From positions 12,489,078 through 12,553,077 of the forward strand of contig BSYO01000011.1 in the NCBI GenBank assembly GCA_033239525.1: a DNA stretch of 64,000 bases. The letters are read 5' to 3'. This stretch comes from Nepenthes gracilis. Lineage: Eukaryota; Streptophyta; Magnoliopsida; Caryophyllales; Nepenthaceae. Below are positions 47,871-60,096 of this stretch, one piece after another. The notes beneath the pieces are model-generated. The model did no database searches. It saw only the letters and a program-made list of their open reading frames with translations, and had not been told where the DNA came from. Every line of letters begins with the position of its first letter. Position 1 is the first letter of the stretch. Both the position numbers and the translations under genes were made by a program.

Positions 47871-48360
47871 TTAATTTCCTATTAAATTCGATTATTCATT
47901 CATCGATTTATATAACCATATATGACAATTAATTGTCTGGTTTAAGTAACCATTCGGCCATTCGATACCTTGATTTTTAGTATCTCCAATAGTCTGGTCA
48001 TTTAACAACTCAGTAATTCAATTTTCAGTCAAATTTCTTTTCGATCCAAGTACAATAATTCGGTTGATTCATTACTTTTCATAGGTTCACTATTTGTGGG
48101 CCCTATATTTTTGTGGGTTGGATTGGCATTATTTTAGCCGGTCTCTAACAAGTTTAAGCTTGGTTTGGAAATGAAAGTAATTCTAATATGTGAGGAGAGA
48201 TTGTGTTAGACCAAGTTACTCAAGAAAAGAATATAACCATGTCTTTCTATAGTTAAAATTGGACATGCTTATATTGGTCTATGAAAGTTTTGATTACAAG
48301 TATTTTATTTTAAAAAATTAAAAGTATCTAAAACTATTAAATGTTATGAAAATATAAAAT
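47871..48360. repeat. Repeat block H resumed after R1, copy III
   Basis: Continues the second 780-bp subrepeat, matching 44,705-45,195. It stops at GAAAATATAAAAT, where E2 begins; uninterrupted copies continue with ATTTTTATG. Confidence 0.7.
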
Positions 48361-49369
48361 TGATGGGTATGCCAGAAATGGGCTGGCTTCAAAAAGTCAA
48401 CGGAATCCCAAGAACGAAGGTTAACACTCTAACGACCCAGTTGGAGAATAGGCCTAGAAGCTGAAAGGCCCAGGACGGTCAACTTCGGAGTTGACCGTCC
48501 AGGTGGCCAACACGCACCCAAACGGTCAACTCAAATGTTGGCCACCTGCACACAGCATGTTGGGCCCAAAAGAGGCTTTTCTATAATAACGGGCCTAATC
48601 CTCTCGAGCCCATGATCCATCAAACGGCCAGCAATGGCTCTCCAGGCAATCTCTGCGATCTTGGCAGACTCCCAAAGCAAATATTAACCAAATCAGTGCC
48701 TTTCTTGTAAGATTTCATCAATAACCTGCCAACTGAGGATTCTAACCAAATCAGTGCAAATATTAAGGCGCCAGATTTCATCAATAACCTGCCAACTAGG
48801 GATTCTAACGGTAAAGAATGCAAAGAAAGGTAGGACATTTGGAAAGCTGCTGGAGAAGGAAACAATCTTGCACACCTTGGCAATCGACATCTGCTCCAGA
48901 AGGCAAGCTCGCCAAGGTTCACTGAGGGAATCATTCCTTCCAAAGGAGAAGGATCGTCCTCTCAGTCATAAATAAGCCCTTGAATCATCATTCAAGGCAT
49001 GCTTTCTGGAACACAAAACAAATGTTGTCATTGACCAACTTTCTCTGCTATTGAAACTCTGAGAATTGCCAACATTTCTACTACGCAAACACACACACTA
49101 GCAATCCGAAAAAACCTAAAGTAAATAAGCGCGCCTTTCACGGCCATTTACTGCCTTCCCGACTCTCAGATTCAAGAAGACATCCTCGTCTCTCTTTCAT
49201 CTAGGAAACACACTCTGTCTCTCTCTTTTTCTGAATTTGCAGTTTGATTCTTTCAAAGGCTGTTTTCTGACTTGAACGTCGGAGTATTTTCGGTGGGATA
49301 ACTTTTCGCCGACACACTGACCTCCTGTTCTATTTCGTGGTGTGCGATCCAACTCCAGGGAACGGAGCC
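48361..49369 (+). mobile_element. E2 Ty3/gypsy LTR, copy A, interrupted by S element
   Basis: Begins TGATGGGTATGCC at a point where block H is broken. It matches 59,158-60,096 in the duplicate, where the LTR continues past the nested S LTR to a PBS-like site. The last five bases, GAGCC, are the S target duplication. In this copy the far end of E2 is lost. Confidence 0.75.
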
Positions 49370-51520
49370 TGTAACGACCCAGACTTTAAAAGCATAGAAA
49401 AACCCCAGTCATCGAGTCCGGTCAATGAGAGTTGACTGAAAAATGCAATAGGAAAAGTAAAATCGGCCTTAAGATGAAATTAACTTCGGCCCTTATTTAA
49501 TGAAAACCCACTCCGGACTCCTATTGAAAATCTAGTCCGGATTCCCTTGAAAAAGGCCTCCGGAATATCCATTGAAAAGAAGTCCGGATTTTCGTGATGG
49601 AAATCAAGTCAAGCCATGTAAGGCCGAAGTAGCCTTGAAGGCCGGAGTGTATTTGTGGCCGAAGTTGTTGATCTGGTCAACGCCAGTTAGTTGACTGGAA
49701 TGCGTAAAGAAGGAAACCAAATACGGGGGAATAATAATTAATAAGGAAATCCTTAAATAAAGAAACGGAGCAAATAGAAATAACCAGGAAGGAAACTTCG
49801 TAATAAGGAAACCGCATGTATAAGGAAATGATAAATAATAAGAAAACTTTAAAATTTGGAAACCCTGCGAATTTTTCCGAAGGTTGCCAAACCCTAATGA
49901 CGGTTACCAGGCTCAAAGGCCTATAAATAAGACTTTAGAGAGCAGGAAAAAGGGGGGCACTCGATAGGGCTTGACCAAAAGTTCAAGGCGAAATAAAGAA
50001 ATTCAGGCACGAGTGCTCACCCTGTTTTTAAAGTTCATGATTATTATGCATGTTTGCAATACGAGTAAATCTGTTATTTTTATGAAAGTATGTTTTAGAA
50101 TGTATGAATGTTTATTTTGTTCCTTTATCTGATATTTTGATCCACTTATGTTTCTATACGTATGATGTTTGGTCTGTTGTTTGAATTAAGGAGGAATCGT
50201 TCGTAATCGCATGTTTAAAAAGAAGTCCCGTTATTCATGATGTTCGGTTTTGTTCTGCTTGGAAACATGATTATTTGTTAATTGTTATGAACTTCGATAA
50301 ATGCATGTTTAAGGTAAAGAACTTCGGCCTTAAGATGGAACGAGAACTTCTGTAAATGAACTCCGGATTCTGTCGAAAAGATCTCTGGTTTTAAGAAAAG
50401 GAGCTCCGGCATTTTTAGAAAGTTACTCCATCCCTTTTAAAAGAAAAAGAACTCCGGATTTTAGGGCGTCGAATTTTTAAAGAAATAGAACTCTGTCTTT
50501 TAGGGCTTCGGCTTTTAAAAGAAAAAGAACTTAGGATTTTAGAGCGTCGAATTTTAAAAGAAACAGAACTCTGGCTTTTAGAGCTTAGGTTTGTAAAAGA
50601 AAAAGAACTCCGGATTTTAGAGCGTCGGATTTTAAAAGAAACGGAACTTCGGCTTTTAGAGCTTCAGCTTTTAAAAGAAAAAGAATTCCGGATTTAAAGA
50701 AAAGTCACTCCGGTTTTTAGCACTCCGGATTTTAAAGAAAAGTCACTCCGGTTTTTAGTATTCCAGATTTTAAAGAAAAGTCACTCCGGTTTTATCACTC
50801 CGGATTTTAAAGAAAAGTCACTCCGGTTTTTAGTACTCCGGATTTTAAAGAGAAGTCACTCCGGTTTTATCACTCCAAATTTTAAAGAAAAGTCACTCCG
50901 GTTTTAGCACTCCGGATTTTAAAGAAAAGCACTCCGGATTTTAAAGAAAAGTACTCCGGTTTTTAGCACTCCGAATTTTAAAGAAAAGTCACTCCGGTTT
51001 TAGCACTCCGGATTTTAAAGAAAAGTCACTCCGGTTTTAGAGGTCCGGACTTTAAAAAAAGAATCACTCCGGATTTTAAAGAAAAAAAACACTCCAGCTT
51101 TAGAGCTCCGGATTTCAAAGAAAGAATCACTCCCGTTTTAGAGCTCCGCCCTTTTGGAGAAAGAACTCCGCCTTTGAAGAAGAACTCCGCCCTTTGAGCA
51201 AAGTATGCCGCCAAGAGCTCCGGTTTTCAAACTCCGTCTTTTTAAGAAAACGACTTTGGCTTTAAGATGATTAAAGAAAGTGCTCCGTCCTTTTTTTTAG
51301 AAAAGAACTCCGGCCTTCTCTTGAAAAGAAACTCCGGCCTTGATTTGAAAAAGAACTCCGCCATCTCATGGAAAAAGAACTCCGGCTAACTAAGAGAAGA
51401 ACTTCGGCTTAAGATTATGCGGACTTCACCTAATGAAGAAAAGAACAAGGCTATATGAAAATGCTTGTAATCCGGACAGCAAGTATGACTACGACCTTTG
51501 AACTATGGCCATTAAAGAAC
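49370..51520 (+). repeat. S-family 5' LTR, copy A1, 3' part deleted
   Basis: Starts TGTAACGACCC after GAGCC and follows the S LTR through its 38-bp array. It leaves the LTR at AAAGAACAAGAAC near 51,520, where the complete copy continues with CATGAACCGAG. It joins the pol tail of the same element there, so the end of the LTR and nearly all of the internal region are deleted. TATA box at 49,922-49,929. Confidence 0.85.
50310..51400. repeat. 38-bp ACTCCGG tandem array, copy A1
   Basis: Between about 50,690 and 51,060 the sequence repeats with a 38-bp period containing two ACTCCGG motifs joined by ATTTTAAAGAAAAG and TTTTTAG. Flanking parts are degenerate versions (GAACTCCGG, GCTTCGGCTTTT). Confidence 0.92.
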
Positions 51521-51534
51521 AAGAACAAGAACAA

Positions 51535-51654
51535 TGCACTAAATCAATTGCTCTAATAAAGGTGCCCTGGAAGAATCACACACTCGAAGAGGCAACGTGG
51601 GAACGAGAGGAAGAGATTCGAAAAAAATACCCTTATTTATTTTCTCGAGGTTAG
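51535..51654 (+). pseudogene. S-family gypsy pol C-terminal end (39 codons), intact frame
   Basis: Open for 39 codons before a TAG: CTKSIALIKV, then PWKNHTLEEATWEREEE and IRKKYPYLF. The WKNHTLEEATWERE block is the end of the degenerate chromodomain that closes pol in the Del/Tekay group of plant chromoviruses. All preceding domains (gag, protease, RT, RNase H, integrase) are missing through the deletion at 51,520. It is a fragment; the start is set by the deletion point. Confidence 0.85.
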
Positions 51655-51690
51655 TAATTTTATTTAAAATTTTGAGGACGAAATTTCTAT

Positions 51691-51703
51691 AAGTAGGGGA
51701 GAT
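51691..51703 (+). promoter_or_regulatory. Polypurine tract, S-family element copy A
   Basis: AAGTAGGGGAGAT directly before the LTR start TGTAACGACC at 51,704. Equivalent to 33,475-33,486. Confidence 0.85.
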
Positions 51704-53680
51704 TGTAACGACCGAGACTTTAAAAGCATAGAAAAATCCCAGTCATCGAGTCCAGTCAACGCGAGTTGACCGAAAAATGCAATCGAAAAAGTAAAATCGG
51801 CCTTAAGATGAAATTAACTTTAGCCCTTATTTAATGAAAACCCACTCCGGACTCCTATTGAAAATCTAGTCCGGATTCCCTTGAAAAAGGCGTCCGAAAT
51901 ATCCCTTGAAAAGAAGTCCGAATTTTCGTGATGGAAATCAAGTCCAGCCATGTAAGGCCGAAGTAGCCTTGAAGGCCGGAGTGTATTTGTGGCCGAAGTT
52001 GTTGATCCGGTCAACGCCAGTTAGTTGACCGGAATGCGTAAAGAAGGAAACCAAATACGGGGGAATAATAATTAATAAGGAAATCCTTAAATAAGGAAAC
52101 AGAGCAAATAGAAATAACCAGTAAGGAAACTTCGTAATAAGGAAACCGCGTGTGTAAGGAAATGATAAATAATAAGGAAACTTTAAAATTTGAAAACCCT
52201 GCGAATTTCCCCGAAGGTTGCCAAACCCTAATGACGGTTACCAGGCTCAAAGGCCTATAAATAAGACTTTAGAGAGTGGGAAAAAGGGGGGCACTTGATA
52301 TGGCTTGACCAAAAGTTCAAGGTGAAATAAAGAAATTCAGGCACGAGTGCTCACCCTGTTTTTAAAGTTCATGATTATTATGCATGTTTGCAATACGAGT
52401 AAATCTGATATTTTTATGAAAGTATGTTTTAGAATGTATGAATGTTTATTCTGTTCCTTTATCTGATATTTTGATCCACTTATGTTTCTGTACGTACGAT
52501 GTTTGGTCTGTTGTTTGAATTAAGGAAGAATCGTTCGTAATCGCATGTTTAAAAAGAAGTCCCGTTATTCATGATGTTCGGTTTTGTTCTGCTTGGAAAC
52601 ATGATTATTTGTCAATTGTTATGAACTTCGATAAATGCATGTTTAAGGTAAAGAACTTCAGCCTTAATATGGAATAAGAACTTCTGTAAATGAACTCCGG
52701 ATTCTATCAAAAAGATCTCTGGTTTTAAGAAAAGGAGCTCCGGCATTTTTAGAAAGTTACTGCGTCCCTTTTAAAAGAAAAAGAACTCCGGATTTTAGGG
52801 CGTCGAATTTTTAAAGAAATAGAACTCTGTCTTTTAGGGCTTCGGCTTTTAAAAGAAAAAGAACTTAGGATTTTAGAGCGTCAAATTTTAAAAGAAACAG
52901 AACTCTGGCTTTTAGAGCTTAGGTTTGTAAAAGAAAAAGAACTCCGGATTTTAGAGCGTCGGATTTTAAAAGAAACGGAACTTCGGCTTTTAGAGCTTCG
53001 GCTTTTAAAAGAAAAAGAATTCCGGATTTAAAGAAAAGTCACTCCGGTTTTTAGCACTCCGGATTTTAAAGAAAAGTCACTCCGGTTTTTAGTATTCCGG
53101 ATTTTAAAGAAAAGTCACTCCGATTTTATCACTCCGGATTTTAAAGAAAAGTCACTCCGGTTTTTAGTACTCCGGATTTTAAAGAGAAGTCACTCCGGTT
53201 TTATCACTCCGAATTTTAAAGAAAAGTCACTCCGGTTTTAGCACTCCGGATTTTAAAGAAAAGCACTCCGGTTTTAGCACTCCGGATTTTAAAGAAAAGT
53301 ACTCCGGTTTTTAGCACTCCGGATTTTAAAGAAAAGTACTCCGGTTTTAGCACTGGATTTTAAAGAAAAGTCACTCCGGTTTTAGAAAGAGCACCGACTT
53401 TAAAGAAAGAATCAGCTCCGATTTTAAAGAAAGAATCCCTCCTTTGAAGTATGCCGGGAACTCCGCTTTTAAAGAAAGAATCACTCCATCTTTTAAGAAA
53501 ATGACTCCGCCCTTTTGGAGAAAAGAACTCCTCTTGAAAAGAAACTCCGCCCGGGTTGAAAAAGAACCTTCGCCATCCGCTGAAAAGGAACTCCGGCTAA
53601 CTAAGAGAAGAACTTCGCTTAAGATTATATGGACTTCACCTAATGAAGAAAAGAACAAGGTTGATTAAAAGAAGAAAAAT
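51704..53680 (+). repeat. S-family 3' LTR, copy A2, truncated at duplication breakpoint
   Basis: Full LTR start after the polypurine tract, TATA box at 52,256-52,263, and the 38-bp array. It stops at GAAGAAAAATATTTATT near 53,680, where the sequence becomes block H as at 42,848. The last 1 kb of the LTR is missing. Confidence 0.85.
52650..53620. repeat. 38-bp ACTCCGG tandem array, copy A2
   Basis: Same period and motifs as 50,690-51,060, regular from about 53,020 to 53,390. Units and variants correspond closely to A1 in order, consistent with two LTRs of one element. Confidence 0.9.
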
Positions 53681-56316
53681 ATTTATTAAAAATTTATTAA
53701 TTATATAAAAAATATAATATATGAAAAAAATTTTTAATTATTATTTACTTAAAAAAAATATATTTTAAAAAATATAATCTGGGTCGAACTAGACCATATC
53801 AAACATTTTAACCGATGACTTTGCCTAATTAAAACTAATTACATATAATTTTATAGTAGTATTAATTTATAACAATTTTATATATTGCTCAAATCTTATA
53901 AAATTTTAAATTGGTAAACTAGACTGATCGGGTGGTCCAACTTTGGTCTTGTTTATTACAAATAAAGGAACAACAAATTGGACTGATTTAATTAAATTTT
54001 TTTATTTTTATATTTTAAAATATTTTTCAAAAAATAGTATTATTTTTAAAACTTGAAATTTATAACTTTATGTAATGACAAATTATTATGTTTTTTGATA
54101 TCTCAAGAACAATATTTTTAGTAGCTATCTTCAAGTATAGTATCCTGTACATTCAGAAAGCAAAAAATATAACAAAAATATTGATAATTGAATAATATTA
54201 AAAATAACATTAGTAATAATAATGTTATAATAATAATAAGAAAACTACCTTGCCAAGACCACTAACGGTGACAAAAATTTAAAGTGCACTATTATGATTT
54301 ACATATAATCCTTTTTGTAACTATTTTTTGACCATTTTCAGGAGCTACAATATTCTAGTTGAAGAGATGCTTGTGTGTGTGAGTTTGAATATGTCTTTTG
54401 AAGGATCTTTTGAGTTTGCTAGTAAATCGAAAGATTAAATTTTATTCTGATTATGTCGGGAGCGACGCCAGTGTCAAAGGTCCCATATAGAATGACCTTT
54501 ATCAAAGTTGAATGACAAATATCACGAATTATTGGAGAAAGCTTTCATTAAGTCAGGTGCAATACCTTATGGTGTATAGGTATTGTTTGTGAAAAAATGG
54601 TTAACCTATGTAGCTATGTATAGCTTTCATAAATCAGTCCAATGTTCTTCGAGTTGGGAAAGAGTAATGTGAATGGCCGCCTTAAGAATCACCAAGATTT
54701 TCAATTGAGGTTGGCCCATTTTGAGAAAGATTTCTTTCTTTTTACCTCATTCTTGAGGTCAATACTAGCAATTGGGGACCTCAGCCTTATTAGTTTGGCC
54801 CATGACTTTATCCCATAAGACTTTAGAAACTTCAACATGTATTGTATCTATGCTGCTAAAATTTCAATGTTTGGATTAGTTGATAGATGGGTACTCTTTT
54901 AGCTACATTCCTATAGAATGAAATCACGAGGTTGGGCATCCTATAGCGGTTAGCTTGATTGTCATTGTACTCTCACGTTCACTATTTTTTCTTTGTCAAA
55001 TAGGAGAGAGGCTTTTGGAGGTGTGATCTTGATTAGGTAAGAACAAATAACTAAATCATGTTATAATGACAGTGCTAATGATTTGTATTTGAAATCTTGA
55101 TTGTTTGTCTCGAGCGGAGTTTGGTTGGATCTTCAAATTTTAACATTTGAATTTTATATATCATAATATTTAATAAGAGATCAAATGATACAAGATTTAC
55201 TTTCTAAGATGTTCTTCAATGTACAAATTAAAAATCTTTCTTAAGTAATGAAAGTGTAATGAGAATATTTAGGATAAAAGAGAGTTGAGAATTAAAAGGT
55301 TTGGGTCTATAATTTTAGAATTTGTAAGTTTTTAGTGGACAACAACCTTATACTCACTTTTCATATTTTTCCTCCTCCTTTTACTTTTATGAGAGAAGCG
55401 AATTAATTTATAATTTTACTACCAACTAGTAACAATTTTATAAAAAGAAATAATTATTTATTATTTTAAATTATTATATTGATTGGGATTTTACAATTGT
55501 CTATTGAATACATTAATTGCGATTAAATTCGATTATTCATTTATCAATTTATATAACGATGTATCGCAATTAACTGTCTGGTTTAAATAAGCATTCGGCT
55601 ATTGAATACTTTGATTTTTAGTATCTCGAATAGTCTGGTTATTCAACTATTCGGTAATTCAATTGTTCAATCAGATTTCTTTTAGATTCAAGTATAATAA
55701 TTGATTGATCCATCACTTTTCATGGGTTCACTATTTGTGGGCCCTTTATTTTTGTCGATAGGATTGGCTTTATTTTAGTCAATATCTAACAAGATTAAGC
55801 TTGGTTTTGAAATGAAAGTATCTCTAATATGTGACGAGAGATTGCGTTAGACCAAGTTACTCAAGAAAAGAATGTAACTATGTCTTTCAATAGTTAAAAT
55901 TAGACATGCATATATTGGTCTATGAAAGTATTGAATACTTGTATTTTATTAAAAAAATTAAAAGTATCTAAAAATATTAAATGTTATGAAAATATAAAAT
56001 ATTTTTATGAAAAATCATTCCATAAAACAAAAGTAATAATAGTATTCAAATAAGAAGTCATTTATATAAAAAATATGGTTAAATGTTATGAAAAATATGG
56101 TTAGAGGACAACAACCATATACTTGCCTTTCAGATTTTTTCTCCTCCTTTTACTTTTATGAGAAGTGAATTAATTTATAAGTTTACTACAATAGTAATAA
56201 CAATTTTATAAAAGGAATAATTATTCATTATTTTAAATTATTATATTGATTGAGATTTGGATAGCCCAACCATTTCATATGTATTGAGCTTTTGGTTGCC
56301 TATTGAATAAATTAAC
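53681..56316. repeat. Repeat block H, copy IV
   Basis: Direct duplicate of about 42,848-45,518 at high identity by eye, with small indels. Includes the RT remnant at 54,451-54,600 and both 780-bp subrepeats. It ends with TTAAC, one change from the R1 duplication TTAAT. Confidence 0.75.
54451..54600 (+). pseudogene. Ty3/gypsy reverse-transcriptase fragment, duplicate
   Basis: Same stretch as 43,635-43,787 with a lost G near 54,460 that shifts the start, and a shortened AAAAAATGG end. Retains ELLEKAFIKS and the stop after PYGV. Confidence 0.75.
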
Positions 56317-58666
56317 TATAACATATTATATTTTTAATTAAAAATTCGGTAGAATTTTGATTATAATATGGACGTCAGCCAAATACAAAACCTGTAAAAT
56401 ATCTTATATAGCATATATAATTCACAAATTCGCAAATACAGGACCCAAAATGCTACAAAATCACACATAGCTCCAACGTCATAATTCCGACATGACGTTG
56501 ACTCAAAATAGATACAACAAGGTATCCAAACCAACCATAAAAACCTGCGAAAGTATATATACATACATCTAACCGGCGAAAACTAAACTATTTCTATTGC
56601 ATCATCAACATACATGGACACTAATACACAAATCCATCAGAAATACAAAATATTTTATCAAAAGATACAAAACATATAACTAAGCCAATAAAGTCATCTG
56701 CCATTGCCTTCAATGCCTAGCCGACTCAAATCCTCTACACTATCTTATCGGGTGTAGCTCATACTCATTTGGAAGGTGAAAAATAGTAAGAATGAGTCAA
56801 AGTTCGGTAAGGTACATATATATTTCAAGGACACATTCAAAAGTATAATAATGTATAAAGGAATGAATAGAAATGCATATAATATTATAAATTATGATTC
56901 GGAAGAGAATTCCTTCATGATTTGTTTCAATTTCCCTTAATTCATTTCTTTTGCCTTTTCTTAGTTATCATTTTATACCGAAGACTTATTTCCGTTGAGG
57001 GTTAGGGGTCAGTTGGCCTCACAGATAAAAGAGTGATCGGTTGTAGCCTGAATTATATTTGCTCCTATACAGTCAAAAGTTATCTCCTCCCACTCAAGAC
57101 CCAGAGGCAGGCCGTCTCATACAATCTCTATAAATGAAGCCAATAGTCACAATGCGGATCCAAAACAGGATAACGACTATCACTATAATATACTAAAGCA
57201 TATTAAGAAATATCACCACTATAAAATACGTGTTAGGATAATCTTTGAGTTTTCACCGTAACATTTATGACATGTCAAAGTTTGTTAAACCTCGATCCAA
57301 GTTCTTAATTTCTTATATTTTTAGAAAATTTGCTATTAAGAACAAAATTCTTATTTCTCACTCTATTGGAGAACAGGTTCAATTAGTCCATCAATTTTTC
57401 GTTCAAGAACGGTTTATAAGTTCATTACTTAATTACATAATTTCTTCTATCATTAGATTCCTTTCTATAGGCATATTTCGATACATATCTTTATATTCCT
57501 CATGAGCTTGAGTTCTCACATGATTATAGGTCATACATAATTTTTCTTTGGAACTTAGGAGAATTAATAATTCATTTTCATTTATTGCCAATTAGAACTG
57601 TAAGGCTTTCAATCAGTAATTCTTTCATCATCAGTTCATGACATGGTTTTCAAAACATATCAAATTAATAGATTCATAATGTATAAATAAATCATCATAA
57701 GGCTTGGATCATGTGAAGAATTCTTACCACTATAAGTCGAATGTAACTTTAGAGCGTTCGAATATCAAATACTTTCATAAATTCATGTAACATAATTTTC
57801 AAAGCTAAATCATGTATAAATTATAATTAATTCAGATAAAATCTAAAGAGGGTGCAAGTTAAGGTTCCGATGAGTATAAAACTATACAAAACTACCAATT
57901 GAGACACCCAATTAATAAATTAATATATTCAAGGCATGAGTAACACTATTCTAAAGTCAATTTTTGTATAAATTTTAATTTAATTGATGAAATTATCTCG
58001 GGGCTTGAGTTTAGGATTCCATGTCTAAAAACTGGTCAAAATTACAAAATTGAGTATGAAATTCATATATTTGCATACTCAAGTCATGGGTAACAATTAG
58101 TTATAGTCAAATCATGTATAAAATCTAAAATAACAGATAAAATCGGTTTAGGAGTGAGTTAGGATTCTTTAGTTGCAAAATTCGCATGATTCTCATAAAT
58201 CGGACACGAAATCAAAATATTTTCATCCTAGCATTATGGGAATTTTAAAATATAAACATATTCGAATATCGGGATAAGGATACTCAAGAAAATGAAACAA
58301 AAGTGCAAGAAAACAAAAAGATAAGTATGTAAATGCACTTACATCGGCCCAATCTATCACTTTTCTCATTGGCTCCAACTTGGAATCGGATCTCAAGACC
58401 TTGGATTCTGCTTCTTCTCTCTTCTCTCTCTCCCTCACTCTTTCTTCCTGTGCGTGGAGGACAAAAATGAGCTGAATGAAACCCTTGCGGGTTTATATAC
58501 TCCAGGTCGAGTGCCAGCAGTACGAGCTTGCCGGATCCAATGGGCCTTCCTCTGCCAACTCGATCAACGGTCCCAAGACTTTATTTTTTTATATAGATTA
58601 AATTCAATCTTGATCAAATTAACTAAATTACCGACAATTAGGATGTTCGAGAACTGATACATCACA
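56317..58666 (-). mobile_element. R1-family solo LTR, duplicate (2,350 bp)
   Basis: Same insertion as 45,519-47,870: it has the same left edge TATAAC and the same right edge CATCACA before TTAAT (58,667-58,671), with block H on both sides. The TATA box on the minus strand is at 58,492-58,499. It is a duplicated copy and not an independent insertion. Confidence 0.85.
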
Positions 58667-59157
58667 TTAATTTCCTATTAAATTCGATTATTCATTCATC
58701 GATTTATATAACCATATATCACAATTAATTGTCGGTTTAAGTAACCGTTCGGCCATTCAATACCGTGATTTTTAGTATCTCGAATAGTTTGATCATTCAA
58801 CTACTCGGTAATTTAATTATTCGGTCAGATTTTTTTTTGATCCAAGTACAATAATTCGGTTGATCCATCACTTTTCATAGATTTACTGTTTGTGAGCCTT
58901 ATATTTTTGTAGGTTGGATTGGCATTATTTTAGTCAGTATCTAAAAAGCTTAAGATTGGTTTGGAAATGAAAGTGTATCTAATATGTGATGAGAGATTGT
59001 GCTAGACCAACTTTCTCAAGAAAAGAATATAAGTATGTCTTTCTATAGTTAAAATTGGACATGCTTATATTGGTCTATGAAAGTTTTGATTACAAGTATT
59101 TTATTTATAAAAAATTAAAAGTATCTAAAACTATTAAATGTTATGAAAATATAAAAT
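58667..59157. repeat. Repeat block H resumed after R1, copy IV
   Basis: Matches 47,871-48,360 and ends at the same E2 insertion point. Confidence 0.7.
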
Positions 59158-60096
59158 TGATGGGTATACCAGAAATGAGCTGGCTTCAAAAAGTCAACGG
59201 AATCCCAAGAAGGAAGGTCAACACTCTAACGACCGGTTGGAGAATGTGCCTAGAAGTTTGAAAGGCCGGGATGGTCAACTCCGGAGTTGACCGTCTGTGG
59301 CCAACACGTACCAAAACGGTCAACTCAAATGTTGGCCGCCCGCACACTGACATATTGGGCCCAAAAGAGGTTTTTCTACAATAACGGGCCTAATCCTCTG
59401 AGCCCATGATCCATCAGACGGCCGCAATGGCTCTCCGTGCAATCTCTACGATCTTGGCGGGCTCCCAAATCAAATATTAACCAAATCGGTGCCTTTCTTG
59501 TAAGGAAGGCTCCATTTCATCAATAACCTGCCAACCGGGATTCTAACGTAAAGAATGCAAAGAAAGGTAGGACATTTGGAAAAAGCTTGGAGAAGGAAAC
59601 AATCTTGCACACCTTGACAACCGGCATCTGCTCCGGAAGGCAAACTGTTTTAAGGTTTTCGAGGGAATCATTCCTTCCAAAGGAGAAGGATCATCCTCTC
59701 GATCATAAATAAGCCCTTGAATCATCATCCAAGGCATGCTTTCGAACACAAAAAAATGCTCTCATTGACCAACTTTCCCGCTATCAAACTCGAGAATCGC
59801 TGACATTTCGCTACGCAAACACACACACTAGCAATCCGAAAAACCTATGGTAAACAAGCGCCTCTCACGGCGTTCATCGCCTTCCCGCCTCTCAGATTCA
59901 AGAAGACATCCTCGTCTCTCTTTCATCTAGGAAACACACTCTGTCTCTCTCTTTTTCTGAATTTACAGTTTGATTCTTTCAAAGGCTGTTTTCTGACTTA
60001 AACGTCGGAGTGTTTTCGGTGGGATAACTTTTCACCGACACACTGACCTCCTGTTCTGTTTCGTGGTGTGCAAGATCCAACTCAGGGAACGGAGCC

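Noticed and set aside
48620..48975. Overlapping frames on both strands in E2 LTR copy A
   Set aside because: Not preserved in the duplicate at 59,405-59,750 and located in an LTR.
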